A stretch of DNA of 64,000 nucleotides, taken from Bog-756 sp963830165. Its GTDB lineage: Bacteria; Actinomycetota; Acidimicrobiia; Acidimicrobiales; RAAP-2. The stretch is taken from NCBI GenBank assembly GCA_963830165.1, contig CAWHKZ010000007.1:62001-126000 (forward strand), written 5' to 3'. Positions 9,878 through 18,755 of the stretch are shown here, one piece after another. The position numbers were made by a program, and so were the translations under genes. The notes under the pieces are model-generated. The model worked only from the letters and a program-made list of their open reading frames with translations. It did not search any database and had not been told where the DNA came from. Every line of letters begins with the position of its first letter. Position 1 is the stretch's first letter.

Positions 9878-10630
9878 TCACAGACCCATCGCCAGCCCGC
9901 CGTCGACCGGCAGGACGGCGCCGGTCATGTAGCCGGCACCGTCGGAGGCGACGAACCCGACCACCTCGGCGATCTCATCGGGCCGCGCCACCCGCCCCAG
10001 GGGGACCTGACCGGCGAATTCGGAACGTCGTGCCTCGTCGAGTTCGGCCAGCATATTCGTTTCGACGAGCCCCGGAGCCACGACGTTGACGGTGATCCCC
10101 CGGCTGCCCACCTCCCGGGCCACGGCCCGGGCCATGCCCACCAGCCCGGCCTTGGACGCCGCGTAGTTGGCCTGGCCGGCCGAGCCGACGAAGGCCCCGA
10201 TGGAGGAGATCATGATCACCCGGCCCCGGCGCAGCCGGAGCATCTTGGCCAGCGCCCGCTTCGTGACCCGGAACACCGCCGTCAGGTTCGTGTCGATCAC
10301 CTCGGACCAGGCGTCCTCGCTCATGCGGAGCACCAGGGTGTCCCGGGTGATGCCGGCATTGGCCACCAGTACCTCGACGGGACCCCACGCCTCCTCGATG
10401 GCGGCGAAGGCGGCCTCGACCTGGTCGGGCTCGGTCACGTCGCAGGTCAGGGACAGGAACCGGTCGGGTCCCCTGGCCAGGTCGTGCTCGGGCGCACCGG
10501 TGCGGGAGGTGACCGCCACCCGGTCGCCCCGGGCCAGGAACCACTCGGCGCAGGCCAGGCCGATCCCGCGGGAGCCGCCGGTGACCAGCACCACCCGGCC
10601 GCCGTCGGTCGGGGCGGCCTCACCCGCCAC
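9878..10630 (-). CDS. fabG: 3-oxoacyl-ACP reductase
   Basis: Short-chain dehydrogenase that reduces beta-ketoacyl-ACP with NADPH. Cofactor loop 'VTGGSRGIG' near residue 16, 'LVANAGITRD', the catalytic Ser region 'MISSIGA', and the YxxxK dyad in 'ANYAASKAG' are all present, as is the ending 'TGAVLPVDGG'. Length 250 is normal. The start is GTG 10630, 27 bases after the upstream gene. Position inside a fab operon supports FabG over other short-chain dehydrogenases. Confidence 0.92.
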   Translation of the reverse strand: MAGEAAPTDGGRVVLVTGGSRGIGLACAEWFLARGDRVAVTSRTGAPEHDLARGPDRFLSLTCDVTEPDQVEAAFAAIEEAWGPVEVLVANAGITRDTLVLRMSEDAWSEVIDTNLTAVFRVTKRALAKMLRLRRGRVIMISSIGAFVGSAGQANYAASKAGLVGMARAVAREVGSRGITVNVVAPGLVETNMLAELDEARRSEFAGQVPLGRVARPDEIAEVVGFVASDGAGYMTGAVLPVDGGLAMGL

Positions 10631-10657
10631 GGGGACCCCCGTCGACGGACGATCCGG

Positions 10658-11915
10658 TCACGATCCGGCCGCCTTGGTACGGATCCAGGCCACGGGCTGG
10701 CCCTCGACGACCCGCTCGCCCCGCACGGCCAGCCACCGGACCAGGATCCCGTCGAAGGGGGTGCGCACCTCGACCAGGCCGACGGTGCCCACCTGGTCGC
10801 CGACGGCCAGGAGCGAGCCGGGTTCGACCCCGGCGCCGCTGCCGGGCGCGGCGGTGGCCTCGGCCAGTGCCGTGCTCTCCAGGGCGGCGAGGTGGGCGGC
10901 GGGCTCGAAGACCCCCGGGGCCGGGCTCACCACCACCCGCTCCGAGGTGTAGAGGTGTTCGCCCTGGCCGTCCGGACCCGATGCCACCCACTCGTCGCCA
11001 CCGGACAGCGTGTCCATCAACTTGTCGAGGTCGTCGGGGACGGCGACCGGTACGCCCCGTACGTCGGGCGTGGCTCTACGCACCATTCCTGTCAAGACGC
11101 CTCCCGGGCCGAGCTCGATGATGAGGGTGGCGCCCCGTCCGCTCAGGACCTCGAGCGAGTGGCGCCAACGGACGGGACTGCACAGCTGGGCCGACAGCAG
11201 CCCGGGCCACTCGGTCGGGGTCGGTGTGGACCCGGGCGTCGACGTTGGCCACCACGGGTACCTCGGGGGCGTGGAACGTGACCTCGGCGAGCCGCTCCCG
11301 CAGCCGGGTGCGGGCGGGCAGCATCATCGGCGTGTGGAAGGCCCCGGACACGGGGATGGGCAGGACCTTGCGGGCACCGAGCTCCTTGGCATGGACGGTG
11401 GCGAGGGCGATCCCCTCCTCGGTCCCGGCGATCACGACCTGACCTGGGGCGTTGTAGTTGGCCACCCATACGTCGGCCTCGGCGCGCTGGCAGGCGGCCT
11501 CGGCGTCGTCGTCGGCGATGCCGATCAGCGCCGCCATGGTGCCCGGCCGGGCGTCGGCGGCCTCCTGCATGGCGTCGCCGCGCTCGATGACCAGCGACGT
11601 GCCGTCGGCCAGCGACAGCGCGCCGGAGGCGACCAGGGCGGTGTACTCGCCCAGGCTGTGGCCGGCGCAGGCGCCCGGGGTGATGCCGAGCCGCTCGACG
11701 GCGTCGAGGACCACCAGGCTCATGACGAAGGTGGCGAGCTGGGCGTTGGCGGTGCGGGTGAGCTCCTCCATCGGGGCGTCGAGCAGGAGGGCCGTCAGGT
11801 CCCGCCCGGCGATCTCGGAGGCCTCACCGGCCACTTCCCACGAGGGGTGGTCCACCCAGGCCTGGCCCATGCCGGACCGCTGGGAACCCTGTCCCGGGAA
11901 GGTAAAGGCCAGCAC
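10658..11915 (-). CDS. fabD: Malonyl-CoA:ACP transacylase with C-terminal lipoyl/biotinyl-like domain (frameshift near 11230)
   Basis: Moves malonate from CoA to ACP. FabD signatures: 'FTFPGQGSQRSGMG', nucleophile Ser in 'AGHSLGEYTAL', and the catalytic His in 'PVSGAFHTPMM'. GTG 11915 is preferred as start because AGGAG sits 7 bases upstream; a TTG lies two codons earlier. Near 11230 a C-run is one base long, and 'WPGLLSAQLCSPVRW' with 'IIELGPGGVLTGMVRR' continues one frame over. After the normal FabD end the frame stays open for about 110 more residues to 10658. That tail contains 'VGDQVGTVGLVEVRTPFDG' and 'VRGERVVEGQPVAWI', resembling a biotinyl/lipoyl barrel but without the modified Lys. 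Confidence 0.88.
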
Positions 11916-12053
11916 CCACAAGCTCCTCTCGCATCAGGTCGGCACTCTGCGCGACCTGTGGACGGACCAGTGTGTCACGGGAGGGGCGCGAGCCGGTGGC
12001 TTACCAGGGGTCGCACGGCCGGCCCGGGGCCCCGGCGGGCCCGGCCGGACGTC

Positions 12054-12059
12054 TACTCT
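12054..12059 (+). promoter_or_regulatory. -10 element (TACTCT) for a probable leaderless gene
   Basis: TACTCT ends 6 bases before ATG 12066, and no ribosome-binding site fits between them. It lies in the 150-base divergent spacer with the fab operon. Confidence 0.4.
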
Positions 12060-12065
12060 CGGGCC

Positions 12066-12878
12066 ATGGACGGCGCCGACGGCACCCCCGAGAAGCCACC
12101 CCAGGGCTGGTTCGTCGACCCCTTCGGAGCCCACGACGCCCGCTGGTTCTCGCAGGGGACGCCCACCGCACTCGTGCGCGACGGCCGGACGGAGTCCCAG
12201 GACCGGCCACCGGACCAGCCCTTCGACCTGCCCCTCGTGCCCGCCCGGGCGGCCCCGGCGACGGGGCCGGTGACGCCTCCCTCCGACGACGTGCGCCGGG
12301 CGGGAGAGCAGGCCCGGGACGACCTGGTTCCCGGCAGCCAGCTCGACTTCTTCGGCAATCCCTCCGATCTGGACGTCGGGGTCACACCGGCGATGGCCCA
12401 GGCCGGACAGGGCGGCGCGGTGTTCTCCATCCCACTGCGGACCCCGCCACCGACTCCCCGCCGCCTCGTGGCCTACCGGTGGGTCGCTCTCGGCCTGGCC
12501 GCCGGGTGGACGCTCCTGTTGACGGGGCTGCTGCTGTCGGCCACCACCACCTCCCGCACGGGCAGTGCCGGACGCGCCACGTCCCGCAGCCTGTACGCCT
12601 CCGATCCCGTCGGGGTCGCCCTGTTCGTAGCGCTGCTCGTCGGATGCTGCGTGCTCACCGGGGTGGGGCTCTGGCGCCGGATCCGGTCCGGGAGCGAGTC
12701 GGCAGGCCGGTGGGGCTACATGGCGGCCGGCGTCCTCCTCGTGGTCGGCGTGCTGTCGCTGGCCAGCATCGGCCTGGCCCTCGTCATCCTCGCCTTCGCC
12801 CTCGCCGTCGTGGCGCGCCCGATCCGCCGGACGCGCCCGATACCCGGCGATCGCCTGGTGCCGCCTCCGCCGCACTGA
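12066..12878 (+). CDS. Membrane protein with DUF2510-like N-terminus
   Basis: A 270-residue protein of unknown function. Residues about 14-40 ('GWFVDPFGAHDARWF...') resemble the short Trp-rich DUF2510 segment common at the N-terminus of actinobacterial membrane proteins. A Pro- and Asp-rich linker to about 135 follows, then three hydrophobic segments near 142-162, 185-203 and 218-250. The C-terminus is basic, then Pro-rich. It is divergent from fabD and starts the oxidase/copper island, but nothing ties it directly to copper. Confidence 0.7.
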   Translation: MDGADGTPEKPPQGWFVDPFGAHDARWFSQGTPTALVRDGRTESQDRPPDQPFDLPLVPARAAPATGPVTPPSDDVRRAGEQARDDLVPGSQLDFFGNPSDLDVGVTPAMAQAGQGGAVFSIPLRTPPPTPRRLVAYRWVALGLAAGWTLLLTGLLLSATTTSRTGSAGRATSRSLYASDPVGVALFVALLVGCCVLTGVGLWRRIRSGSESAGRWGYMAAGVLLVVGVLSLASIGLALVILAFALAVVARPIRRTRPIPGDRLVPPPPH

Positions 12879-13013
12879 GACCGGTCCGGCCGGCCAGCGG
12901 CGACGGAGGTCGCGCGGCTCGGCGTCCGACGGGCACCGGGAGTACCCGTACGCTGGGATAACGGTGCCGGGGCGGCCGGACATCTCCATGAACGAGCCGG
13001 TAAACTCGGTTGC

Positions 13014-13289
13014 GTGGCACTCCACCACGCCGAGCGGAGCGGGATCGGCTTGCGAGAGTCGTCTGCCAGCACGGGGGACGGCGGGAGCGAGCGAGTGCGG
13101 GAGCTGGCGGCCGCGGTGGCGGCACTGGCCTCCGTGGGGTCCGGAACAGATGTGGCGGCCGGGTGCCCCCCCGGCGATCTGCCGGTCAGCTGCTTCCTCG
13201 ACTCCGGCGGTCGCGTCGTCCCCGCCGGCTCCGCCCCACCGGAGCCCGACCCGCTCGACCGCTGGGCAGGAGTCTCCGTCCGGAGGTAG
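13014..13289 (+). CDS. Small hypothetical protein upstream of SCO1
   Basis: An open frame of 91 codons from GTG 13014, rich in Ala, Gly, Ser and Pro, with two Cys and no hydrophobic segment. Support is indirect: GC at third positions is high, and its stop lies 3 bases before the next ATG with the GGAGG of that gene inside its last codons, an arrangement typical of coupled genes. No family is recognised. It may instead be an untranslated leader. Confidence 0.4.
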   Translation: MALHHAERSGIGLRESSASTGDGGSERVRELAAAVAALASVGSGTDVAAGCPPGDLPVSCFLDSGGRVVPAGSAPPEPDPLDRWAGVSVRR

Positions 13290-13292
13290 GTC

Positions 13293-14282
13293 ATGAACAG
13301 TGCGGGATCGGGAGGACCGACGGCGTCGCCGGACACCGACGGACGCGGCCCGCCCGCCCGATCGCCACTGTCGGAATCCGCACGGGCCACTGCGTTCGCC
13401 ACCGGCAGGGCGCCCGTCGACCGCGTGGCGGCCCTGCGCGCCGGCTCGGTGCCGGTCCCCCGGAAATTCATCCAGCTGGTCATCGTGGTCTTCGCCGTCC
13501 TCGGCGTCGGTGGCGTCGTGGGCGAGAAGCTCATCGGCAATGCCGGGGTCGGATCCCTCATCTCGGCGCCGCCCACCACGCTGGCCGGCATCGGGGGAAC
13601 CACGACGGGCACCGGACCGAGTCTGGGATTCGGACCGCCGTCGACCGACGATCCCGTGCCGTCCGCGTCCCCCACTGCTCCCGCCATGGCCGCCGTCGGT
13701 GCGTCTCCGGACGCAGTCATCGGTCTGACCCACCTCGCCGGGTCACCGGCCCCGGCGGTGTCGCTGCGGAGCCAGGGCGGGGCACCGTGGTCGTTGGCCG
13801 ATGCCCGGGGGAAGGTGGTCGTGCTCACGTTCCTCAACGCGGAGTGCGACGACATCTGCCCGGTGCTCGGCAGGGAGATCGTGGAAGCCGACCACCTGCT
13901 CGGCGCCCGGAGCACCGATGTCGAGTTCGCCGTGGTCAACACCGATCCCCTGGAGACATCGCTCGCGCCGACGCCTCCAGCTCTGACCCAGACCGGCCTG
14001 TCCGGCCTGGCCAACGTCACGTACCTCACCGGGTCACTCACCGCCCTCGACACCGTGTGGACCCGCTACGGGGTCACCGTCGCCCTCGACAGCACCGATC
14101 GCGTGGTCACGCACAACGACGTGATGGACTTCATCGGCCCCGGCGGGGCGCTCGACCTCGGCGCGACCCCCTTCGCCAACGAGAGCACCCTCGGCATCTA
14201 CAGCCTGCAACCCGCCGTGATCGACACCTTTGCCAGAGGTGTCGCCTCCGCGGCTGCCGGCCTAGTCAAGGGGGGGCGATGA
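13293..14282 (+). CDS. SCO1/SenC-family membrane-anchored copper chaperone
   Basis: Thioredoxin-fold protein that delivers or reduces copper for the CuA site of cytochrome oxidase. It starts at ATG 13293 with GGAGG 7-8 bases upstream. One transmembrane segment lies near residues 59-80, followed by a Thr/Pro-rich external linker. The SCO domain runs from about 150, with metal motif Cys185-x3-Cys189 ('ECDDICP') and the third ligand His274 ('VVTHNDVM'). All three ligands are present. At 329 residues it is long for a SCO because of the cytosolic N-terminus and linker. It overlaps the next gene by ATGA. Confidence 0.85.
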   Translation: MNSAGSGGPTASPDTDGRGPPARSPLSESARATAFATGRAPVDRVAALRAGSVPVPRKFIQLVIVVFAVLGVGGVVGEKLIGNAGVGSLISAPPTTLAGIGGTTTGTGPSLGFGPPSTDDPVPSASPTAPAMAAVGASPDAVIGLTHLAGSPAPAVSLRSQGGAPWSLADARGKVVVLTFLNAECDDICPVLGREIVEADHLLGARSTDVEFAVVNTDPLETSLAPTPPALTQTGLSGLANVTYLTGSLTALDTVWTRYGVTVALDSTDRVVTHNDVMDFIGPGGALDLGATPFANESTLGIYSLQPAVIDTFARGVASAAAGLVKGGR

Positions 14283-14956
14283 GCGACGACGGCTCCGACC
14301 TGCCCGAACCCGAAGATCCCTTCACCATCGGCGCCATCATCGCCCAGACCCCGGAACGGCCGGTCTGGTACAAGCGGACCTGGGTGCTCGCCGCCGCCGC
14401 CGTGGCGGTCGTCGTGATCGCCTCCGTCGCCGTCGACCTGCCGGCGCACACCACCGTGGCGGCCGACACCGCCGACCAGACGAGTCTCATGCAGCAGATC
14501 AACGGGGACGTCGACGGCTGCTCCTACGGCGTGAAGGAGACCTTCACCATCTACCAGGACCTGAAGGACGGCTCGCTCACCAGCTCCGACCGGGCCGAGG
14601 CTCCGTCGATGATGCGCGACGACCAGACGGCCTGCTCGTTCACCAGCAGCGAGATCTACGACCTGTCCAACATCGAGGGCACCGGCACCCCGGCCGGGAA
14701 GGACATCGGGGAGGAGGTCTCGGTCGTGACCCTCTGGGCGACGTCCGACGCCCTCGCCGCCATCGAGGACATCCAGAACCTCGACACCGATCCGGGCGAC
14801 CGGGCCGCCCTCAGGAACCTCTCGATCCAGGAGGTCGCCCTGGCCAAGGACCGGGCGACGGCTGACGGTCTCGTGACGGCGGCCGACAGGATCCTGAAGG
14901 CCGACCTGCCGAGTCCCGACCTGCCCAACCTGCCCCGGCTGCCGGGAACGGGCTGA
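14279..14956 (+). CDS. Membrane-anchored hypothetical protein coupled to SCO1
   Basis: 225 residues: an acidic N-terminus, one membrane segment near residues 39-60, and an external domain with two Cys ('DGCSYGV' and 'TACSFTSS') that could pair. I recognise no family. The ATGA overlap with the SCO gene makes co-translation likely, so a role beside SCO at the outer membrane face is a reasonable inference. No metal motif is evident. Confidence 0.7.
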   Translation: MSDDGSDLPEPEDPFTIGAIIAQTPERPVWYKRTWVLAAAAVAVVVIASVAVDLPAHTTVAADTADQTSLMQQINGDVDGCSYGVKETFTIYQDLKDGSLTSSDRAEAPSMMRDDQTACSFTSSEIYDLSNIEGTGTPAGKDIGEEVSVVTLWATSDALAAIEDIQNLDTDPGDRAALRNLSIQEVALAKDRATADGLVTAADRILKADLPSPDLPNLPRLPGTG

Positions 14957-15014
14957 GGCCGTCGGCAGGCCCGGACCCCCGGACCGCATCGACCCCCGGA
15001 CCCGGGTGGTGGGA

Positions 15015-15863
15015 CTACGGGGTTGGACGGCCGGGGCCGAAGGCGCGGCCCCGGACCCTCTCCAGGCGCACCAGGTTGTGGAACTCCTCGTCCGGGTTCT
15101 CCTCGGACTGCAGCCAGCGCACCAGGTTCCAGTAGACGACCGGGACGAAGGCGCATGCGGACACGAACCACATCACCCCGGTGGTGAGCTGCTGGTCGGC
15201 CGAGAGACTGAGCCCGGCCCCGGCATGGTGGGGGTATCCCGCGTAGAACGACCCGTGCGAGAGACCCACCAGGTAGGCGAGGATCCACACGATCCACATG
15301 GTGCAGGCGGCCACCGCCACCCGGCTCGGCCGGGGCAGTCTCGGCGTGAGGGGAGGCGACTCCACCACCTCGAGCCAGAGGCCGACACCCGCCGCCGCCA
15401 GGGTGAGCGCCTCGACGGCGGCCAGGCCCGGGTCGCGCCGCAGCGCGTCGACGGTCAGCGGCGTCCGCCACAGGACGACCACGGCCAGGTAGACGAAGGC
15501 GAACCCCGCGGTGCGGAGGACCTCCGGATGGCACCGTCGACACACTGCCCACCGATCGACCGGTCCGGCAGCCACGGACGGAGGGACCGCGTGGCCGTCC
15601 TCGTCGGCGGCTTGAGGCCTCGCCGAGGCCAGACCCGCCCACGCCCACGGGGCCCCGAGCACGGCCAGCGCCGGGATCACGATGGCGAAGCACGAGAACT
15701 GCAGGGCCTCGACGAACTCGTAGCGGCGGGCCTCAGCGGCGAGCGGCGGGGCGAGCCAGGCCACGAGCAGCAGCCCGGCCACCACCAGCAGGAACCCCAC
15801 CGCGGCGCGCTCCACCTCGCCCGTGCGTGTCCGGGACCGATCTGGCTCGGTCCCGGGTGTCAC
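15015..15863 (-). CDS. CtaG-like cytochrome oxidase assembly membrane protein (first copy)
   Basis: 282 residues with about six hydrophobic helices. The stretch 'SADQQLTTGVMWFVSACAF' followed by 'VPVVYWNLVRWLQSEE' matches the C-terminal region of the caa3_CtaG family, as does the second copy at 20672-21592. A 'CRRCH' motif in the loop near residue 107 offers possible metal ligands. The start is GTG 15863, overlapping the stop of a 39-codon gene (GTGA). CtaG-type proteins are thought to aid copper insertion at CuB. It is divergent from the canonical family, so function is inferred from family and location. Confidence 0.75.
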   Translation of the reverse strand: MTPGTEPDRSRTRTGEVERAAVGFLLVVAGLLLVAWLAPPLAAEARRYEFVEALQFSCFAIVIPALAVLGAPWAWAGLASARPQAADEDGHAVPPSVAAGPVDRWAVCRRCHPEVLRTAGFAFVYLAVVVLWRTPLTVDALRRDPGLAAVEALTLAAAGVGLWLEVVESPPLTPRLPRPSRVAVAACTMWIVWILAYLVGLSHGSFYAGYPHHAGAGLSLSADQQLTTGVMWFVSACAFVPVVYWNLVRWLQSEENPDEEFHNLVRLERVRGRAFGPGRPTP

Positions 15864-15979
15864 GGCCGGTTCGCACGGCGTTGGTAGAAACCCCAGAGGA
15901 TGACCGCGAACAGGGTGCCCAACGGGATGGCGACGGTCAGGACCTGGGGTCCGATGAAGATATCGGTCGCGATGCTCAT
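15860..15979 (-). CDS. 39-residue single-helix membrane protein
   Basis: ATG 15979 to TGA 15860, too short for most gene finders. The product has one hydrophobic segment (about residues 12-31, 'QVLTVAIPLGTLFAVILWGF') followed by a basic tail ('YQRRANRP'), the layout of a single-span subunit with its C-terminus inside. GAGGT lies about 10 bases upstream of the ATG. Its stop overlaps the GTG of the CtaG-like gene, and the subunit III gene ends 70 bases downstream of the window side of its start. It could be a small oxidase subunit or an assembly factor; no homologue is recognised. Confidence 0.7.
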   Translation of the reverse strand: MSIATDIFIGPQVLTVAIPLGTLFAVILWGFYQRRANRP

Positions 15980-16049
15980 GGTGGGACCAACCTCATAGTC
16001 GCTCTACCTCGATGCTATTCGGGTGTCCGGGTGGTGGGTACGTCAGGCC

Positions 16050-16760
16050 TCAGATCAGGTAGAAGAACACCCAGAACAACGTGCTGATGAAGAGGATGAA
16101 GCCGAAGTAGTAGGTGCAGGCGTCCACGTTGGCCCGGAAGAGCTGGGCCGCCGGGTCCGCCGCGGTGGACAGGGACCCACCATTGGACGGGCGGTGACGG
16201 AGCCGGATGCACAGTGCCAGATCGGTCTCGAGCCAGTAGGCACCGCTCAGCAGCATCATGGTGTTCAACACCGCCCAGCCGATGAAGCAGGACGCGTAGC
16301 CACTCGACCCGGGGAAGAAGGGCAGCTGGGTGAGCTGCCAGATCTGGAGGGCGACGGCGAACAGCATGCCGCCGACGGCGACCCACCCGCTCACCTCCCA
16401 GTCGAGTATGGTCCCCGCTCGCATGCGCGCCTGCCCGTACATGGTGAGCAGCACCGAGGCCAGGACGACGGCGTAGATGGTCCAGCCGAGCCCGGTCGGG
16501 GCGGTGATCCTGTCCGGACGCCACAGCAACCCCGAATTGCTCGACCTCAGGTAGAAGTAGGCGAACGCCAGGGAGGCGAAGAGGAAGGCCATGACGCCGA
16601 TCATCAGTCGGCCACCGGTCCAGAACGAGGCGACCTCGGCGCGGACTTCGAACTCCCGTTCCTCGGCATTCTCGGTGTAGAGCGCATCCGGAGGGGCCAC
16701 GGGCGGCGGCGCGTCGGAGGTCTCGGTCACCGCGTCGTCTCCGCTCGTGGGGATGCTCAT
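16050..16760 (-). CDS. ctaE: Cytochrome c oxidase subunit III
   Basis: A 236-residue membrane protein with about five helices. Family features include 'FASLAFAYFYLRSS', 'TIYAVVLASVLL' and the final 'DACTYYFGFILFISTLFWVFFYLI', as in shorter heme-copper oxidase subunits III. It starts with ATG 16760, four bases inside the end of ctaD (ATGA). A poorly conserved polar N-terminus of about 45 residues precedes the first helix. Subunit III stabilises the proton-pumping core in the membrane. Confidence 0.88.
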   Translation of the reverse strand: MSIPTSGDDAVTETSDAPPPVAPPDALYTENAEEREFEVRAEVASFWTGGRLMIGVMAFLFASLAFAYFYLRSSNSGLLWRPDRITAPTGLGWTIYAVVLASVLLTMYGQARMRAGTILDWEVSGWVAVGGMLFAVALQIWQLTQLPFFPGSSGYASCFIGWAVLNTMMLLSGAYWLETDLALCIRLRHRPSNGGSLSTAADPAAQLFRANVDACTYYFGFILFISTLFWVFFYLI

Positions 16761-18745
16761 CGGTCCGGCGGACGGGGATCGTCACCCGCGTCCCTCGAAG
16801 CCACGGCACCGGATTTCGCCAGCTCTCCCTCCCCGAAGTCGGCGACGGGGGGAGCATCCTCCTCGCTGTAGTGGTACGGGTCGCTGAGGACGACGGGAAT
16901 GTGCTCGAAGTTGTAGTACGGCACCGGGGTGGGCGTCTGCCACTCGAGTCCCAGCGAGTTCCACGGATTCTGCGGCGCCGGCTTCGGTTCGATGAAGATC
17001 GACCACACGAAGTTGGCGATGAAGATGAGGAACGAGGCACCCAGTAGGAATGCGCTCACCGACGCGAAGTCGTTGAGCGCCTGCAGGCCCTGGGCGTACT
17101 CGAAGACCCGTCGGGGCTGGCCGAGCAGGCCGATGAAGAACATCGGGAAGAACGTCATGTTGAAGAAGACGAACATCGTCCAGAAGTGGATGAGGCCCAG
17201 CTTCTTGTTCATCGTCTTCCCGGTCATCTTGGGGAGCCAGAAGTAGAGGCCGCCGAAGAAGGCGAAGATGATGCCACCCATGATCGTGTAGTGGAAGTGG
17301 GCCAGCACGAAGAAGCTCCCGTGCACGGTGACGTTGACCGGGACATCGGAGAGGAAGACGCCGGTCACCCCCCCGATCAGGAAGTTGAAGAACACCGCCA
17401 GGCAGAAGAGCATCGGTACCTCGAACCTGATCTTCGCCTTGTACAGCGACCCGAGCCCCACCAGGAAGATGAAGCCGGTCGGGATCGAGATCAGCTCGGT
17501 CGTCAACATGAACAGGGGGCGCATGTCCGGATTGATCCCGCTCTGGAACAGATGGTGCTGCCAGACGAAGAACGACAGGAGCGCCACACCGACCATCCCG
17601 GCCGCCGCCACCTTGTAGGCGAAGAGCGGTTTCCGGGTGAAGACCGGGATGAGCTCCGCGACGATGCCGAATCCCGGCAACGCCATGATGTACACCTCGG
17701 GATGGCCGAAGAACCAGAAGAGGTTCTGCCAGAGGAACGAACTCCCGCCGTGCTCGTTGACGTAGAACGCGGTCTGCGCCGTCTGGTCGAGGAGCCCGAA
17801 GAGCCCTGCTGCGAACAGCACCGGGGTGGCGAGGGTCAACAGGGAGCAGGTGGCGAGGATCGACCACACGAAGATCGGCACGCGGCTCCAGGTCATGCCC
17901 GGCGCCCGATAGGTGATGATGGTCACGGCCAGGTTGAAGCCGGCCGCGATCATGCCCATGGCGATCACGGCGAAGCCGATGAGGTAGGAGAGCATGCCCA
18001 CGCCGGCCTGGGTCTGCAGGGGGGCGTAGCCGGTCCACCCGGTGGGAAAGCCCCCGTAGAACAGGGCCGAGAGGATGACCAGGTAGCCGGCGGTGAAGAT
18101 CCAGAAGCTGAAGGCCTCGACGCGGGGGAACGCGGTGCGCCGGGCACCGATCATGAGCGGGATCAGCCAGTTGCCGAGCGGACCGACGACGACCGAGGTG
18201 GCCATCATCATCATCATCGTGCCGTGCTGGCTGACGATCGCGATGTAGGTCCCGGGTCCGAAGATGTGGCTGGTCGGGGACAGCAGCTCGGTGCGGATGG
18301 CCATGGCCAGCAGGCCCCCGGTGAAGAAGAAGACGAGGACGCCGATGGTGTACTGGAGCCCCACCACCTTGTGGTCGGGCGTGTACCGGAGGTATCTGGA
18401 CCAACTGGTCGACTCGTATTCGGGCGGCGCCGGGGTGCCGACCAGCTTGGCCAGGGGGTAGTTGAGGGCACCGATCCCGAGCAGCCAGCCGACCACGCCG
18501 AGCAGCAGGCCACCGGCGACGGCGACCGTGTTCTCACCGCTGTTGGCGACGACCGGATAGCCACTGGCCACGACGTTGCCCAACCAGTGACCGAGCAGGT
18601 ACCCGAGCACCGCACCGATGACGGCGGTGCCGAGGTGCTGGCTCAGCCACCCCGGTCGGGCGGTGATCCCCTCGAGTCCGGCCGGTCTCGGTGGCGTGAC
18701 GTCCGGGGTGACGACCTCGACTTCTCGTTCGGCGGAAAGCGTCAT
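16757..18745 (-). CDS. ctaD: Cytochrome c oxidase subunit I (aa3, A1-type)
   Basis: Catalytic subunit that reduces O2 to water and pumps protons. All ligands are visible: low-spin heme His174 ('SQHGTMM') and His485; CuB His348 with Tyr352 in 'FGHPEVYIM' and His397/His398 in 'WQHHLF'; high-spin heme His483 in 'LAHFHYTIMGG'. Glu350 in 'GHPEVY' marks the A1 class. At 662 residues it is about 100 longer than usual. The excess is an N-terminal extension with two extra hydrophobic segments (about 40-60 and 72-98) before the canonical first helix. It lies 10 bases after ctaC and overlaps ctaE. Confidence 0.97.
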   Translation of the reverse strand: MTLSAEREVEVVTPDVTPPRPAGLEGITARPGWLSQHLGTAVIGAVLGYLLGHWLGNVVASGYPVVANSGENTVAVAGGLLLGVVGWLLGIGALNYPLAKLVGTPAPPEYESTSWSRYLRYTPDHKVVGLQYTIGVLVFFFTGGLLAMAIRTELLSPTSHIFGPGTYIAIVSQHGTMMMMMATSVVVGPLGNWLIPLMIGARRTAFPRVEAFSFWIFTAGYLVILSALFYGGFPTGWTGYAPLQTQAGVGMLSYLIGFAVIAMGMIAAGFNLAVTIITYRAPGMTWSRVPIFVWSILATCSLLTLATPVLFAAGLFGLLDQTAQTAFYVNEHGGSSFLWQNLFWFFGHPEVYIMALPGFGIVAELIPVFTRKPLFAYKVAAAGMVGVALLSFFVWQHHLFQSGINPDMRPLFMLTTELISIPTGFIFLVGLGSLYKAKIRFEVPMLFCLAVFFNFLIGGVTGVFLSDVPVNVTVHGSFFVLAHFHYTIMGGIIFAFFGGLYFWLPKMTGKTMNKKLGLIHFWTMFVFFNMTFFPMFFIGLLGQPRRVFEYAQGLQALNDFASVSAFLLGASFLIFIANFVWSIFIEPKPAPQNPWNSLGLEWQTPTPVPYYNFEHIPVVLSDPYHYSEEDAPPVADFGEGELAKSGAVASRDAGDDPRPPDR

Positions 18746-18755
18746 GGCTCGTTCA

